DNA of 64,000 nucleotides. It comes from Musa acuminata AAA Group. Lineage: Eukaryota; Streptophyta; Magnoliopsida; Zingiberales; Musaceae. The notes under the pieces are model-generated. The model worked only from the letters and a program-made list of their open reading frames with translations. It was not told the origin of the DNA and did no database searches. The stretch lies in assembly GCF_036884655.1 (NCBI RefSeq), contig NC_088355.1, positions 21,330,001 to 21,394,000 of the forward strand. Direction: 5' to 3'. A program made the position numbers and the translations under genes. Below are positions 45,903 to 57,427 of the stretch, one piece after another; position 1 is the stretch's first letter; every line of letters starts with the position of its first letter.

Positions 45903-47549
45903 ATGCCTTAAACATCCACTATCAAGGTACCATCTCTTGCTTCTAGCTTGTGATGATACATGTTTCTACAAAAAATGATGATTTTTAGGTACCCATTTGA
46001 CATTGGGTGCCTCAAAAATCGATCTAAATTGCTTATCATGTTGCATGGAGTTCTTAATGGTTTCTTTTGAAACCCAAATCAATTTGTTTGGACTAACTTT
46101 CTTGAATGGACAATGATAAGTTCTATGTTTATGTTTGCAATAAAAGTTGCATTTGTTTTGGTGTGAAATATGCAAGATAGGGCCTTTAATAAAAGTGGTT
46201 GGATTTTGGTAAGAGCTTCTCATAAATTCAATTCCACTTCTTTTATGAACGTGACCCTTATTGGTAAGGATCATGTTTAAAAACTTGCTGCCAACCTCAA
46301 ATTTCTTCAAGGTGTCCTTGAGTAGCAAGTTCTCCTTTTAGAGTATTTCTAAGTTATGGCATTTCGTAAATGGAGCTAAACTATCATTATGCTTAATTTT
46401 TAATTTATTGAAATTACTAACAAGAGTTTCATGCTCCTATTTTAACAATTTATATTTTCTACTAATTGTTTTGCATTCATCAAATAAATCATGAAAAGCA
46501 TTTAACAATTCATCAAATGATAAATCTGCATCAATTAAATTTATTACCTCCTCTCCAATGGCTATTAGTGCATAATGAGCAACTTGCTTGGTGTTGGACT
46601 CCTTATCTTCAGATACGCTTGAGTCATCTCATGTTGCTTTGAGCGCCTTCTTCTTTGGTGTTCTCTTCTTGGCTTGGGGACATTCACTTTTATAGTGTCC
46701 CAGCTTCTTGCATTCGCAGCAAATTACTTGGTCTTTTTTGGGTTCAAATTTACTTTTAGTGTCATTTTTAAATTTGTTTCTTTTAATGAATTTTTTGAAT
46801 TTCCTTGTTAAAAGTGACAAATCATCATCAAAGTCCTCATCACTTGAGTTTTCTCTCAAGTGGTCTTCTTGAATTCTAAGTGTCATATCCTTCCTGTTCT
46901 TTGGAAGGGTGTCCTCATGCTCTTCATGAGCTTTGCAAGTCATTTCATAGGTCATTAGTGACCCGATTAATTCTTCAAGAGAGAAGTTGTTTAAATCTTT
47001 AGCCTCTTGAATGGCCATGACTTTAGAGTCCCAACTCTTTGGAAGGGATCTTAGAATTTTATTGACGAGCTCGTAATCCGAAAAACTTTTACCAAGTCCT
47101 TTTAGACCATTGATTACACCCATAAAATAGGTGTACATGTCTCCTATGGTCTCACTCGGTTTCATTCAAAAAAGTTCATAAGAATGTACTAAAAGATTGA
47201 TTTTTGACTCTTTCACTCTACTCGTGCCTTCGTGAGTCACTTTGAGTGTATGCCAAATATCAAATGCAGTTTCACAAATCGAAATACGATTGAACTCATT
47301 TTTATCTAGTGCATAAAATAAGGCATTCATAGCTTTTGCATTTAGAGCGAAAGTCTTCTTCTCTGATTCATTACAATCGATCATTGGAAGAGAAGACTTT
47401 GAAAATCTATTTTCTACAATATTCTAAAGCTCAAAATCCATGGAAATAAGGAAGATCATCATTCGAGCCTTCCAATAGGTGTAATCCATCCCATTGAACA
47501 TGGGCGGACATGTAATAGAGTGACCCTCTTGGTTCCCAGCAAATGCCAT
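45903..47549 (-). pseudogene. Sire-4 gag
   Basis: Minus strand, ATG at 47549 (MAFAGNQEGHSITCPPMFNG). A stop lies about 55 codons before 47384, a TGA at 47166 replaces the arginine seen in Sire-1 (ELFRIKPSE), and TGA 46629 follows the lysine-rich end. The zinc knuckle is intact: CCECKKLGHYKSECPQ (about 46677-46724), C-x2-C-x4-H-x4-C. The downstream segment 46600-45960 is coiled-coil-like (KENLLLKDTLKKFEVG), as in Sire-1. No host partner inferred. Confidence 0.85.
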
Positions 47550-47584
47550 CTCTCTAAGGTTTTAATCCAACTGAGAGTGAACCC

Positions 47585-47598
47585 GCTTTGATACCAAT
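47585..47598 (-). other. Primer-binding site of Sire-4
   Basis: Minus strand ATTGGTATCAAAGC directly after the 5' LTR; matches initiator tRNA-Met with one change. Confidence 0.85.
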
Positions 47599-49094
47599 TG
47601 TTAGGATCAAGAGCGCACTAAGAGGGGGGGGGGGGATGAATTAGTGCAGTAGAAAACTTTCATCGGTTAAAATCTGATTTCATCAAAAACTATTTCGAAA
47701 AGATCTTTAAATTGAGAGTGTGAAGAAGTGTAGTTGATGTAAAACAATGAAGGCAATTTGCAGTCAAGATAAATAGCAGAAAGTAAATGCAAATCAAGAT
47801 TTAGAGTGGTTCGGTCAAACTTGACCTACATCCACTTTTGGCTTCCTCCTCTGACAAGGTCATCGACATCCACTAGAGGCCTTCCTTCAACAGGCGAAGA
47901 CCAACCACCCTTTTAGAGCTTTTGTCCTTTTGACAGGCTTAAGAGACAACCCTTATAAGTTTTCACTCCTCTCTTGAATAATCAACACTTAAAAAGAAAG
48001 AGGGAGAAGAACTCTAGCTTTTACAACACTTTTAAGCATTCAAATACTCAGAATTAAAGCAAGCTTTCGGTACCCTTTCATGTAGGAAAAGGTCAGGTTT
48101 ATATAGGCCCCAGTTTAAAATTAGAGCTCAAAAGTGTCCATTCCCGGATTTTTGGGGTCCTGACGATACCACCGCCATAACTAGGTAGTACTACCACCTA
48201 TCATCTATCACTGAGTGGTACTACTACTCATTCTGGGTGGTACTATCGCCTGACAGCGCTCGAAGACTGAGCTCAAGCGGTACCACCGCTTGACAAGGGC
48301 GGTACCACTGCTAGCAATAATAACTACCGGTAGTACCACCGCCTGACATGGGTGGTACTACCGCCCAGAACTCCTGAGAGACCGAGTCTCCTAGTGTCAC
48401 GCCCCCTCAAAAATATCCATGATATTTAAAATAATTTTCAACACAAACCAATCCAGGATCCAAACTAACATTTGAGGACACTGAAAAAACATTCTATCAA
48501 ATTCACATCTATAAAACCTGTGTAGTTTATAATCATATATCACATCACTCGATAATTCACATTTATGGCAACCTAAGCCAACTTGACAAACATAAACAAC
48601 ATTTATAAATCAACAAGCTAAATAAATTATACAATCAGAACTCCAACTATTCACCATAAGTTCATATCATCATAAATTAGACTTAACGTTCTGTAATTCC
48701 AAATAAGAGAGATCTTCTAACACTTTCACAAGGTATATCCATTTCGGTTCATCGACAACATTTTATTACATACAAAATATGTTTATACAATAATAACATA
48801 ATAACCAACAAGACTTGCCCATAATTCTGAATAGCTCTCCACTGCCTCAGTCCAATTCAAAACATCTCAAAGAGTGATAACTTGACCTGAAAGATTTATA
48901 TAACAACGAAGTGAGCTAAAAACAGCTCAACAAGTGACAAAGCATATTCAGAATAAAAGGAACGGTTTCAAACAAGTAAGATATCATAATGTAAGGCAGA
49001 ATACAAGATTTTTCAAGGTAACATATCATTAGATACAAATCATATGTGTCATTTCAATCGAAACATATTTGGTTCCAAAACAAATGAAGCATAG

Positions 49095-49400
49095 AGTAAT
49101 TGGAGCATATCAATAGCGTACGAGATGTTCCGATGCATATCAATGGCAAATATGACATTTCAGAACATATCAGTTTATAGCAAATGGAGCACAGAGTAAT
49201 TGAAGCATATCAATAGCATATGAAATGTTCCGGAGCATATCAATGACATATGGAACATTTCGAAGCGTAACAATAACAAATAAAATATTTCGGAGCATAT
49301 CAAAGGCGTATGAAATGTTTCGGAGCATATCAATGACAAATGAAACATTTCGAAACATATCAATGGCATATGTACCATTTCGAAGCATATCAAAGAACGA
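49095..49400. repeat. 33 bp tandem repeats in TGT-4
   Basis: About nine diverged units of about 33 bp with core GGAGCATATCAATGACATAT and GAAAcATTTC. TGT-1 (780-910) and TGT-3 (37125-37260) have fewer. Because 33 is a multiple of three, several frames stay open across it. Confidence 0.75.
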
Positions 49401-50519
49401 ATATGAAATAGAAGCTCAGACGTCGTACTCTAGCATAGTGCATGTGAGGTTTAACTCAGTGGTGGCTCCACACCGTGATGAGTTCTCGACTCCATCCACG
49501 GGTAGCCCTTTCCTACTCGAGCCCTCTCACCCTACCCAAGTGCTAGGTCGGCCCTAAATTTCATATCAAACAGATAGAAGGTGAAGTGGGATTCCAAACA
49601 TGATATGGTCTATTCATTTCTAAATGACCACCAAACATAATCTAGAGCATCGCGGGCTTTAAGCACATATCCTTTACCATTTCTAGCAAAGGTCCAAATA
49701 ATCCCACAAACACCAGAGTACAAAAGGGCATTGTGAACAATAAATTGGGACATATCAGAAGCACATGCGGAACAACAAAATATACATGTGCCTTTATGAA
49801 ACATTACGATACAAACATGAAGTTTACATAACAGATTTAGGTATCCAAAAACATATAGGACAAGAGCATACAAGAATTCAAAGCAGTAATATAAAGCTCA
49901 ATTGAATAAGAAAGCTAAAGGATATCAATTTCCAAATAAATGAAACCAGAATATACAAAATCGACCAAAGCTCGATTTTTGACCGAATTCAAGAGGCACA
50001 TTGAACAAATGATTCAAATTATCAATCATGCTCCAATATACTCAAGAAAGCTATCAAAAGAAAGGTTTATGAGTCTATATTTTGATCAAATAATTTTTGC
50101 CTAAATCAGAGGTCAATACATGAAGTTATAATCATAACAAGGTAGAAAGGTCAGAATCTCAGACGTTGCACAGATTCGGATCAATATATCTAAACAGGAG
50201 ATATATCAAATGCAAGGCTAGAACAATTCAAAATTCCTCATATTCAAATCAAATGTAGAGATAAAATTGCAGTAAGGAAAGATCAGGACACTTGCAATAG
50301 GAAAGATTAGAACAATAACAGGAGAAACGATCGGGAAACTTGCAATAGGAAAGATTAGAACAATAACAGGAGAAACGATCGGGAAACATGCCTTTCGAAT
50401 GTTTTCATCCAAAGATTCGAAGAAGGTGTATGCTCGAATCCTTTTTCTACTTTTCCTCCATCCCCTCGTTTTGTGCACTCATTTTCTTTCTTTCTTCGTA
50501 ACTACACCACGTGTCGAAC

Positions 50520-51910
50520 ATCGAGGCACAGTCACCTGCTCTCTCTTACTCTCATTCCTTCTTTTTCTTTCCCAAACGTAGCTGCCACAGCCGCCGCCGC
50601 TGCCGCTGCAGTCGCAATCACGGCCACATGCCCCTTTTTTTTTCCCCTTTCCTTTCTTCCTCTTTCCCAAAAGCAGCTACTGCAGCCACCACCGCTGCCG
50701 CAGCCAACGTCGCAGCCATAGCCGCAGCCATCACACCCGCAGCCTCTTCTTCCTTCCCTGCTCTGTTTCCTCTCCTTCTCTTCCAGCTGCAGCTGCCACT
50801 GCCGTAGCTGCCTCCCCTTCTCCTCTTCCTCTCTTCTTCCCTTTTCCCTTCTCTTCTTCTTCCTTTCCTTCTCTTCTTTCCCAGCTGCACTGCTGCAGTC
50901 GCAGCCTCAGCCACGGCTGCAGCCTCTTCTTCCTCCCCTGCTCATCTTCCTCTCCTTCTTCTCTTCCAACTGCAGCTGCCATCGCCGCAGCCGCAGCCCC
51001 TTCTTCCCCTTCTCTTCTTCCTCTCCTTCCCTTCTTCCTTCCTCTTCCTCTTTCCCTGCCACAGCTACAGCTGCCACAGCCGTAGCCGCAGCTACTTCTT
51101 TCCCTTCTCCTCTTCTTTCTCCTTCCTTTCTTCTTCTTCTCTTCTTCTCCTTCCTCCCCTTCTTCTCCCCGATGATAGCACCTCCTTTCCTCTGTTTCCT
51201 CCTGCAGGAAACAGAGGTGCCACCTCTTCACCCGCTTTTACTTCTTCTCTTCTTCCTCACCATCTCTTCCTCTCCTTCTCTTCCAGCTGCAGCTTCCACC
51301 GCCGCAGCCGCAGCTCCTCCTTTCCCTTCTCTTCTTCTTCTCCTCTTCTTCTTCCCTCCTCCTCCCCGGCGTCACACACACCCTCTCCTCTATTTCCTCT
51401 GCAGGAAATAGAGGTATCACAACCTCTTCTCCTGCTTCCTCTTCCTCTTCTCTTCCTCTTCTTCTTCTTCTCCTCTTCGAACGCCCCACACCTCTCCTCT
51501 GTTTCCACCTGCAGGAAACAAAGGTGTTGCAGCCCTAGCTGCTGCCACCTCTCGCTCCTCTCCCTCTTCCCTCTCTTTTCCCTCTTCTTCTCCTCTTCTT
51601 CTCCTCTTCCCTTTTCCTCCCCAACGCCACACCCCTCCTCGCTGCAGCCTTGCCACAGCTATCCTCCTCTCTTCTTCTTCTTCCTCTTCCCTTCTCCTCC
51701 CCAACGCCCCACACATCCTCTCCTCTGTTTCCACCTGCGGGAAACAGAGGTGCTGCAGCCCTAGCTCCAGCTGCTGCCTCTCTCTCTCTCCTCTCCATCT
51801 TCCCTCTCTTCTTCTTCTTCTTCTTTTCTTCTCTTCTCCCTCTTCTTCCTCCTCTTCTTTTCCCTCTTCTTCTCTTCTCCCTCTACTTCTCTTCTTCTTC
51901 TCCCCCACGC
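50520..51910. repeat. Pyrimidine-rich expansion with embedded hairpins
   Basis: 1.4 kb almost free of G outside short GCAGCTGCAG and GCCGCAGCC islands. The first part repeats a (CTTCTTCC)n run followed by CAGCTGCAGCTGCC and GCCGCAGCCGCAG. The second part (51180-51960) repeats a unit with an 11-12 bp hairpin. Confidence 0.75.
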
Positions 51911-51958
51911 CCCACCACTCCTCTCTTTGTTTCTCGAAAGAAACAGAGAGAGCGTGGG
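51189..51958. repeat. Five copies of a conserved hairpin in TGT-4
   Basis: CCTCTGTTTCCT/AGGAAACAGAGG (51189-51217, 12 bp perfect); CCTCTATTTCCT/AGGAAATAGAGG (51387-51414, perfect with a compensated base pair); CCTCTGTTTCC/GGAAACAAAGG (51496-51524, one mismatch); CCTCTGTTTCC/GGAAACAGAGG (51722-51750, perfect); CTCTCT-GTTTCT/AGAAACAGAGAG (51921-51950), enclosed by CCCACGC/GCGTGGG. Confidence 0.8.
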
Positions 51959-54064
51959 AGGCGATGGGATAAAATCAAAATTTTCAGTTTTTTTTTTTCT
52001 TTTGCAACTTAGCAGTTTAGTCCTTGAAATTTATATATTTACATATAGGTCCTCCAATTTACATATAAATCCTTATTAATAATTTTTAAAAGTGAGGGAT
52101 ATTACACCTGGGCATTGCCACCGTTGGCCTTGGCGATGCCATAGCCGACCAGAAATTATGGGTCCGAATGGGCTATTCCATTCAGCCCAATTTGGGTCTA
52201 TTAAGGGCTCATTTGGCCCTTGTTTAAGTTAGTGGGATCACCTCCCAATCCTAACTTAATCTATATACTAACTATGATAATTAAGACATCATTACTGCAA
52301 TTCGTGTTCCGGTACGTCAAACGCTTCTTCCAACGAGCTTTCGGCAAACTTCTCGTGAACATCTAACGAACCCTTGGCGATGCTCCGGCGAACTCCCAAC
52401 AAGCTCCTGGACTTCTTGAGGATCTTATTGGCAAGTTCCGATGAGCTTCTTTGGCAAGCTATTGGACTTCTCGAATTGTTCTTGTAGAACTTTTGATGAA
52501 CGTTCGGACTTCCGACGAACTCTCAAACTCCCAATGTGATCTTGGTCTTAACTCTGGCTCAGCACCTGCTACATGTCTTACTACCATTATAGTTAATCTT
52601 GCACACTTATCTCAACATATAGATTAGATAAACAAATGACAATTGACTTCATCATCAAAATCCAAGATTCAATAAAATAATCCCAGTCATAGGTTACTCG
52701 AGAGGGAAATCGAGATAACTAAATAGACTGGTGTGTTGTATACCCATCAATATGATGGATGTAGCTAGTCTTATAGCTGCTCGTGTGGGGACACTTGGGA
52801 TATAATACAGGTGCTCATTGGGGAATGAGTTCACTAATTGATCTGCTTATAGAATGTTGAATGGTTAATGATGTCATGTTGTCAGACAACGATTCCATGG
52901 TCCCAATGGTGTATCTAGTCCTCAGACTTGAGTCACCAAGGATGTCCTGTATGAGTGCTCCACTCTTTGATACCAGATTTATAGGTTTGGATGTCCCAGA
53001 TCTAATATAGATGGTCATTGGGAGTGGTAGTCAACTATACGAGGGCTATTGAGTGTTGATAAAGGATCATCCACTCTCGATGTCATTAGAAGAATGTCTC
53101 ATGTGTTCTTGCTCAGACAAATCCCTAGCTAGGGTCATTAGGATTGAGAGAGAAAGAGTTTTCCAAGAGAATCCGATTAGAGCGAGACTTGGGTAGAAAC
53201 TGTATAGGTCGGATAGCATCATGTCTGGTATGCAATCTCTAGAATATTAAATGGATGAGGGACTATAGGTACACGATAACTAAGGACAAACATGTCCAAT
53301 GGATTGTATTCCCCTGTATCATATAGGGACTACGGCGTAGTGGCCTAGTACGTCCACAGTCGATGAGTCGAGTGAATTATTATGGAGATAATAATTCACT
53401 GAGTTAAAAGGAGTTCTGACAGGCATAACTCACGGCCAGCTCGATATTAGGCCTAGAGGGTCATACACATATGGTAGGCATTGCGATGAGTAGAGGTTCG
53501 GATATGACATATCCGTCGGAGCTCCTATCTTATTGGATATCCAATAAGCCCCTGAATTATTGGATCCTTTGGATGAGATCCAATAAGAGCCTATGAGAGA
53601 TTATTAGATAGAGATCCACTAATCTAAGAGGCTTGGATAGTTAGATGGAGATCCAGTACCCAATAGGGGAGGATCCATTAGGTTAAATTGATAGGGGACC
53701 TCTATAAATAGGAGGGTTTCAATAGTTTATAGGCTAGAGCTTTTTGCTTTCTCTCCTATTCTCCACCCCCTCTCCACCTTAGAGCAGGTCTGGAGTTTTG
53801 AGGAGCGTCATCATAGCCCTACTATGTGGATCACCGCTAGAGAGGAGGGCATTTGACCTCCTTCACCCTCTCCTAGAGATCTATAGGGATTCAGAGATAT
53901 ACAATCTCCCTAGGTAACACAATCTATCTCACGCGTGATTTTCTATTTCATAGATTTTTTTTGCACTAATCTTCATACGATGATAAACATATCTTTGGGA
54001 ATAAGGGATTTTGTTTTCTATTCTTCCATTGCGCATGTGATGTCACCCTCAAGATTTTTCAATA

Positions 54065-54751
54065 GTGGAATCAAAGCCAGGTTGTTCGTGCGAAAATTAG
54101 TTTTGAACTATGTGTGTTGTGTTATGGAGAAGCTTTTGACGTTAAAATCGTTGATGCAAAAGCGAGAAAGGGCAACAATCGTTGCTGCCCTTGTTGCCCT
54201 CGCTGCCATCTATGTGCAGCAAGCTTGCTACCGGCGGTCGATAGCCCATTAAAGCAGCTTGCAGCCATTGGCAGCCCACGTGCAACGACGTCATGGGGTG
54301 TGGTGTCGTAGGGCAACGACGCTTGCGGGCGTTGCTCCCGCGAGTGCTACTCCCGCAGACAGAATCGCCCGACGGGGTAACTCGACTACAAAGATAGAGT
54401 ACATTGCTATAGTAGAGGTAGTAAACGAGGGATTCTGGATGAAGAATTTCATCACAGATCTGGGAGTTGTGCTAGTCAACGAGTAGCCGAATCCCTTATA
54501 TTGCGACAACAACGGGACGATTGCTCAAGCAAAGGAACCGATGTCTCATTAGAAATCTAAGCATGTTCTGAGGAGGTTCCACCTAATCAAAGAGATCGTG
54601 ACCCAAGGAGATGTAGAAGTGCAAAGAGTTTCTCCGAAGATAACATTGCAGATCCACTGACAGAGTCATTATCTCATATTGTCTTTAAACATAATAGGGG
54701 TATGATGGGGATCAGACATATACGTGATTAGTTTTAGGTCAAGTGGGAGAT
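54065..54751 (+). pseudogene. Ang-5 interior: leader joined to RNase H
   Basis: After the mutated PBS (TGGAATCAAAGCC, 54066-54078) comes leader sequence with a GC-rich part (54180-54370). It passes directly into RNase H residues (KIEYIAIVEVVNEGFWMKNF, 54388-54450), then DNNGTIAQAKEP and stops. Polypurine tract AAGTGGGAGA at 54741-54750. The whole of gag, integrase and RT was lost in one internal deletion. Confidence 0.8.
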
Positions 54752-54855
54752 CGTTGGTCATAGGTGCCCAACAAGCCAATCACGTGAGTGATGACACGTG
54801 TGACTTGATAGACGATCTTTTTGCTTATTATATTTTGACATTTATCACTTTATAT

Positions 54856-54945
<90 letters not shown>

Positions 54946-54973
54946 ATATATATATATATATATTGAAATCTTT

Positions 54974-55021
<48 letters not shown>

Positions 55022-56477
55022 ATATCTTTAGATCTATGCAATGGGAATCGGATCTTGATGAGATCACAATAAAGAGACTAATTCGCCTTTAAACACAGAT
55101 CCTAAATAATCCCAGTCATAGGTTTCTCGAGAGGGACATCGAGATAACCGGACAGACTAGTGTGTTATATACCTGTCCATATGATAGATGCAGCTGGTCT
55201 CATAGCTGCTCATATGGGGACACTAGAAATACAATAAAGGTGCTCATTAGGGAATGAGTTCACTGATTGATCCGCTTACAAAATGCTGAATAGTTGATGA
55301 TGCCTTATTGTTAGACAATAATTCCGTAGTCCTAGTGGTGTATCTGATCCTTAGACATGAGACACCAAGAATGTCCTATATGAGTGCTCAACTCTTTGAT
55401 ACCGGACTTTTGGGTTTGTATGTCCCAGATCTAACACAGTCTGTCATCGAGAGTGGTAGTCAATCTTACGAGGGCTATTGATTATCGATACAGGATCATC
55501 CACTCTCGATATTATGAGAGGAATGTCTCATTTATATTTGCTCAGACAAATCCCTAGCTAGAGTCATTCGGATTGAGAGAGAAAGAGTTCTCTAGGAGAA
55601 TCTGATTATAGCGAGACTCAAGTAAAAACCGTATGGGTCTGACAGCACTATACCCGGAATATAATCTCTAGAATATTATATGGATGAGGGACTATAGGTA
55701 CACAGTAACTAAGGACAAATAGATCCAATGTATTGGATTCCCCTACATCGTATGGGGACTGCGGCATAGTGGCATAGTACGTCCGTAGTCGATGAGTCGA
55801 GTGAATTATTATGGAGATAATAATTCACTGAGCCAGAAGGAGTTTTGATAGGTATGACTTATGGCCAGCTCGGTATTAGGCCTAGAGAGCCACACACATA
55901 TGGTAGGCATTGTGATGAGTAGAGGTTCGGATATGAGATATTCATCGGAGCCCCTATCTTATTGGATATCCAATAAGCCCTTGAATTATAGGATCCTACG
56001 GATGAGATCCAATAAGATCCCATGAGAGATTATTAGATAGAGATCCACTAATCTAAGATGCTTTGGGAGTTGGATTTGGGGAGGATCCATTATGGTTAAG
56101 TTGATAGGGGACCTCTATAAATAGAAGGGTTTCAATAGTTTATAAGCTAGATCTTTTTACTTCCTCTCCTATTCTCCTCCCCCTCTCCACCTCAGAGCAG
56201 GCCTGGAGTTTTGAGAAGCGTCTTCGCAGCCCTACTGTGTGGATCACTAGTAGAGAGGAGGGTGCTTGACTTCCTTCACCCTCACCTAGAGATCTACAGG
56301 GATTTAGGGATATACGATCTCCCTAGGTAACACAATCTATCTCACACGTGATTTTCTATTTCGTGGATTTTTTACGCACCAATCTTCGCACGACGTTGAA
56401 CATATCTTTGGGAGTTAGGGATTTTATTTTCTGTTCTTCCGCTACACATGTAATATCGCCCCCAAGATTTTCTAATT
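54752..56477 (+). repeat. Ang-5 3' LTR
   Basis: From CGTTGGTCATAGG to TTTTCTAATT, 1726 bp, longer than its kin because of the (TA)n block. TATAAATA at 56116. Confidence 0.85.
54860..55020. repeat. (TA)n block with internal duplication
   Basis: Three runs (54860-54940, 54947-54962, 54975-55019) split by AAGCAA and by TTGAAATCTTTAGA. The last spacer recurs as TTGATATCTTTAGA after the block, so slippage duplicated a segment. The Ang-5 5' LTR has a 29 bp run here (40256-40284). Confidence 0.9.
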
Positions 56478-56892
56478 GTTAATCATGCACACTTAAAGCC
56501 TACTTCGATCTAGACAATTATTACAAAGCTTGAATCAAATGTTGTCTGGTATGTTATTGGTTCATGGACGCTTCGTCCGATTCTTCAGTACATCATCCTC
56601 TTTTGTAGCCTATTACATAATCGGCCAATTGACCTCCACAACTCTAAATTCCTTAGCGTAATTTTTGTTCTTCTTAGCCTGATGCCCGAACCCATGGCTC
56701 AAAGCCTTCGGTCGATACATCGACCGATCCTTCGGCGTGACATCCAATCTTCTAACATATTATACTCCGGCCCAACATGATTTTTCCTGTTTTAATTATC
56801 TCTCCCTGATTAAAACTTTCTGCATCACTCAAATGTAGATCAAATCATAAATACTATCAATTGGTTTTATCATCAGAATCTGAGATTCAATA

Positions 56893-57427
56893 ATCTCTCC
56901 CATTTTGATGATGATAACCAATTAATAACAGAGTTAATCTTAACTCCCCCTATCAATATGCCATATTGATAGAGCCTTGAATTCAAGTCAAAGCAATATT
57001 TCATCATAAATATATGCAACACATTATATGCATATCATTGCATTGCATGCATCATTATCATAAGTTTTGCATGCATCATCATAAATATTTCAAATCATTA
57101 TGGTATTAAAATATTAAAATATATTACATCCTACCATGTATGATTCTCATATCATCATATTTTCTCCCCTTTTGTCATCAACAAAAAGGAGAAGTACAAC
57201 TATCAAGTTTTTGATATATAATTTTAAATCATTAAATTATAAACATAATCTCAAGTTTTATTATCATGCAAGCTAGTAATTTTCTTTCTTCTCTTTTGAG
57301 ATTATCATTGAGTAAAAATGTTAGCTTATTCAAAGAAAAATTATCATGCAAAGTTTTGCTTGCCTTCATTTATTGCTTGCATACGTTTATTGTGAAACTT
57401 GCTTGAATTTTTGTCACAATTACATTG
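56893..57427 (-). other. Sire-3 interior tail
   Basis: Plus readings ATCTCTCCCATTTT (56893), ACTCCCCCTATC (about 56943) and TTTCTCCCCTTTTGTC (about 57167) repeat the three polypurine-like tracts of Sire-4 and Sire-6. AT-rich, no ORF. It ends at a change of orientation near 57430. Confidence 0.7.

Larger units (their letters stand above)
48395..52106. repeat. TGT-4, expanded solo LTR
   Basis: TGTCACGCCC to GGGATATTACA, flanked by CCTAG (48390-48394) and CCTGG (52107-52111). It is 3712 bp against 2618 for TGT-1. The extra length is a pyrimidine-rich region (50520-51910) that in TGT-1 is a (CTT)n tract of about 60 bp. No coding sequence is credible: the long Glu/Arg/Lys-rich frames are a by-product of composition. 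49430-49556 is a block not present in TGT-1. Confidence 0.8.
40375..52674 (-). mobile_element. Sire-4, full-length but decayed Sirevirus-like element
   Basis: 3' LTR 40375-41745, interior 41746-47598, 5' LTR 47599-48394 plus 52112-52674, flanked by AAATA (40370-40374, 52675-52679). Without the TGT-4 insertion it is about 8.6 kb. Order on the minus strand: PBS, gag, protease, integrase, RT, RNase H, long non-coding tail with several polypurine tracts, LTR. No env-like ORF in the tail. Confidence 0.92.
47599..52674 (-). repeat. Sire-4 5' LTR, split by TGT-4
   Basis: LTR parts 47599-48394 and 52112-52674 join across TGT-4 at GAGTCTCCTAG/GGCATTGCCACC. They match the uninterrupted 3' LTR at 41172-41195. 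TATA box at about 48098-48105, array 48165-48370. Confidence 0.9.
40142..56477 (+). mobile_element. Ang-5, internally deleted copia element, nested host
   Basis: 5' LTR 40142-40374 plus 52680-54064, interior 54065-54751, 3' LTR 54752-56477, flanked by GTTAA (40137-40141, 56478-56482). It sits in the Sire-3 LTR. Its own 5' LTR is split by Sire-4; removing Sire-4 restores CCTAAATAATCCCAGTCAT. The interior is 687 bp, so gag, integrase and RT are gone. Confidence 0.9.
38947..56892 (-). repeat. Sire-3 3' LTR, split by Ang-5
   Basis: Plus reading TGTTAGGATC (38947) to GATTCAATA (56892). Only 38947-40141 and 56483-56892 belong to it (about 1.6 kb); the rest is Ang-5 and its nested load. Palindrome array GGCGGTACCACCGCC at 39525-39700. 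The right end continues into the Sire-3 interior, with the polypurine tract adjoining. Confidence 0.85.

Noticed and set aside
49170..49557. ORFs with repeated SISMTY-like or ICFEM-like words
   Set aside because: Translation of 33 bp tandem repeats in TGT-4.
50618..51908. Long open frames rich in Glu, Arg, Lys or Pro, Ser, Leu on both strands
   Set aside because: They follow from the pyrimidine-rich repeat composition; all frames open together and no domain is recognisable.
54724..55041. ORFs rich in Ile-Tyr
   Set aside because: Translation of (TA)n.
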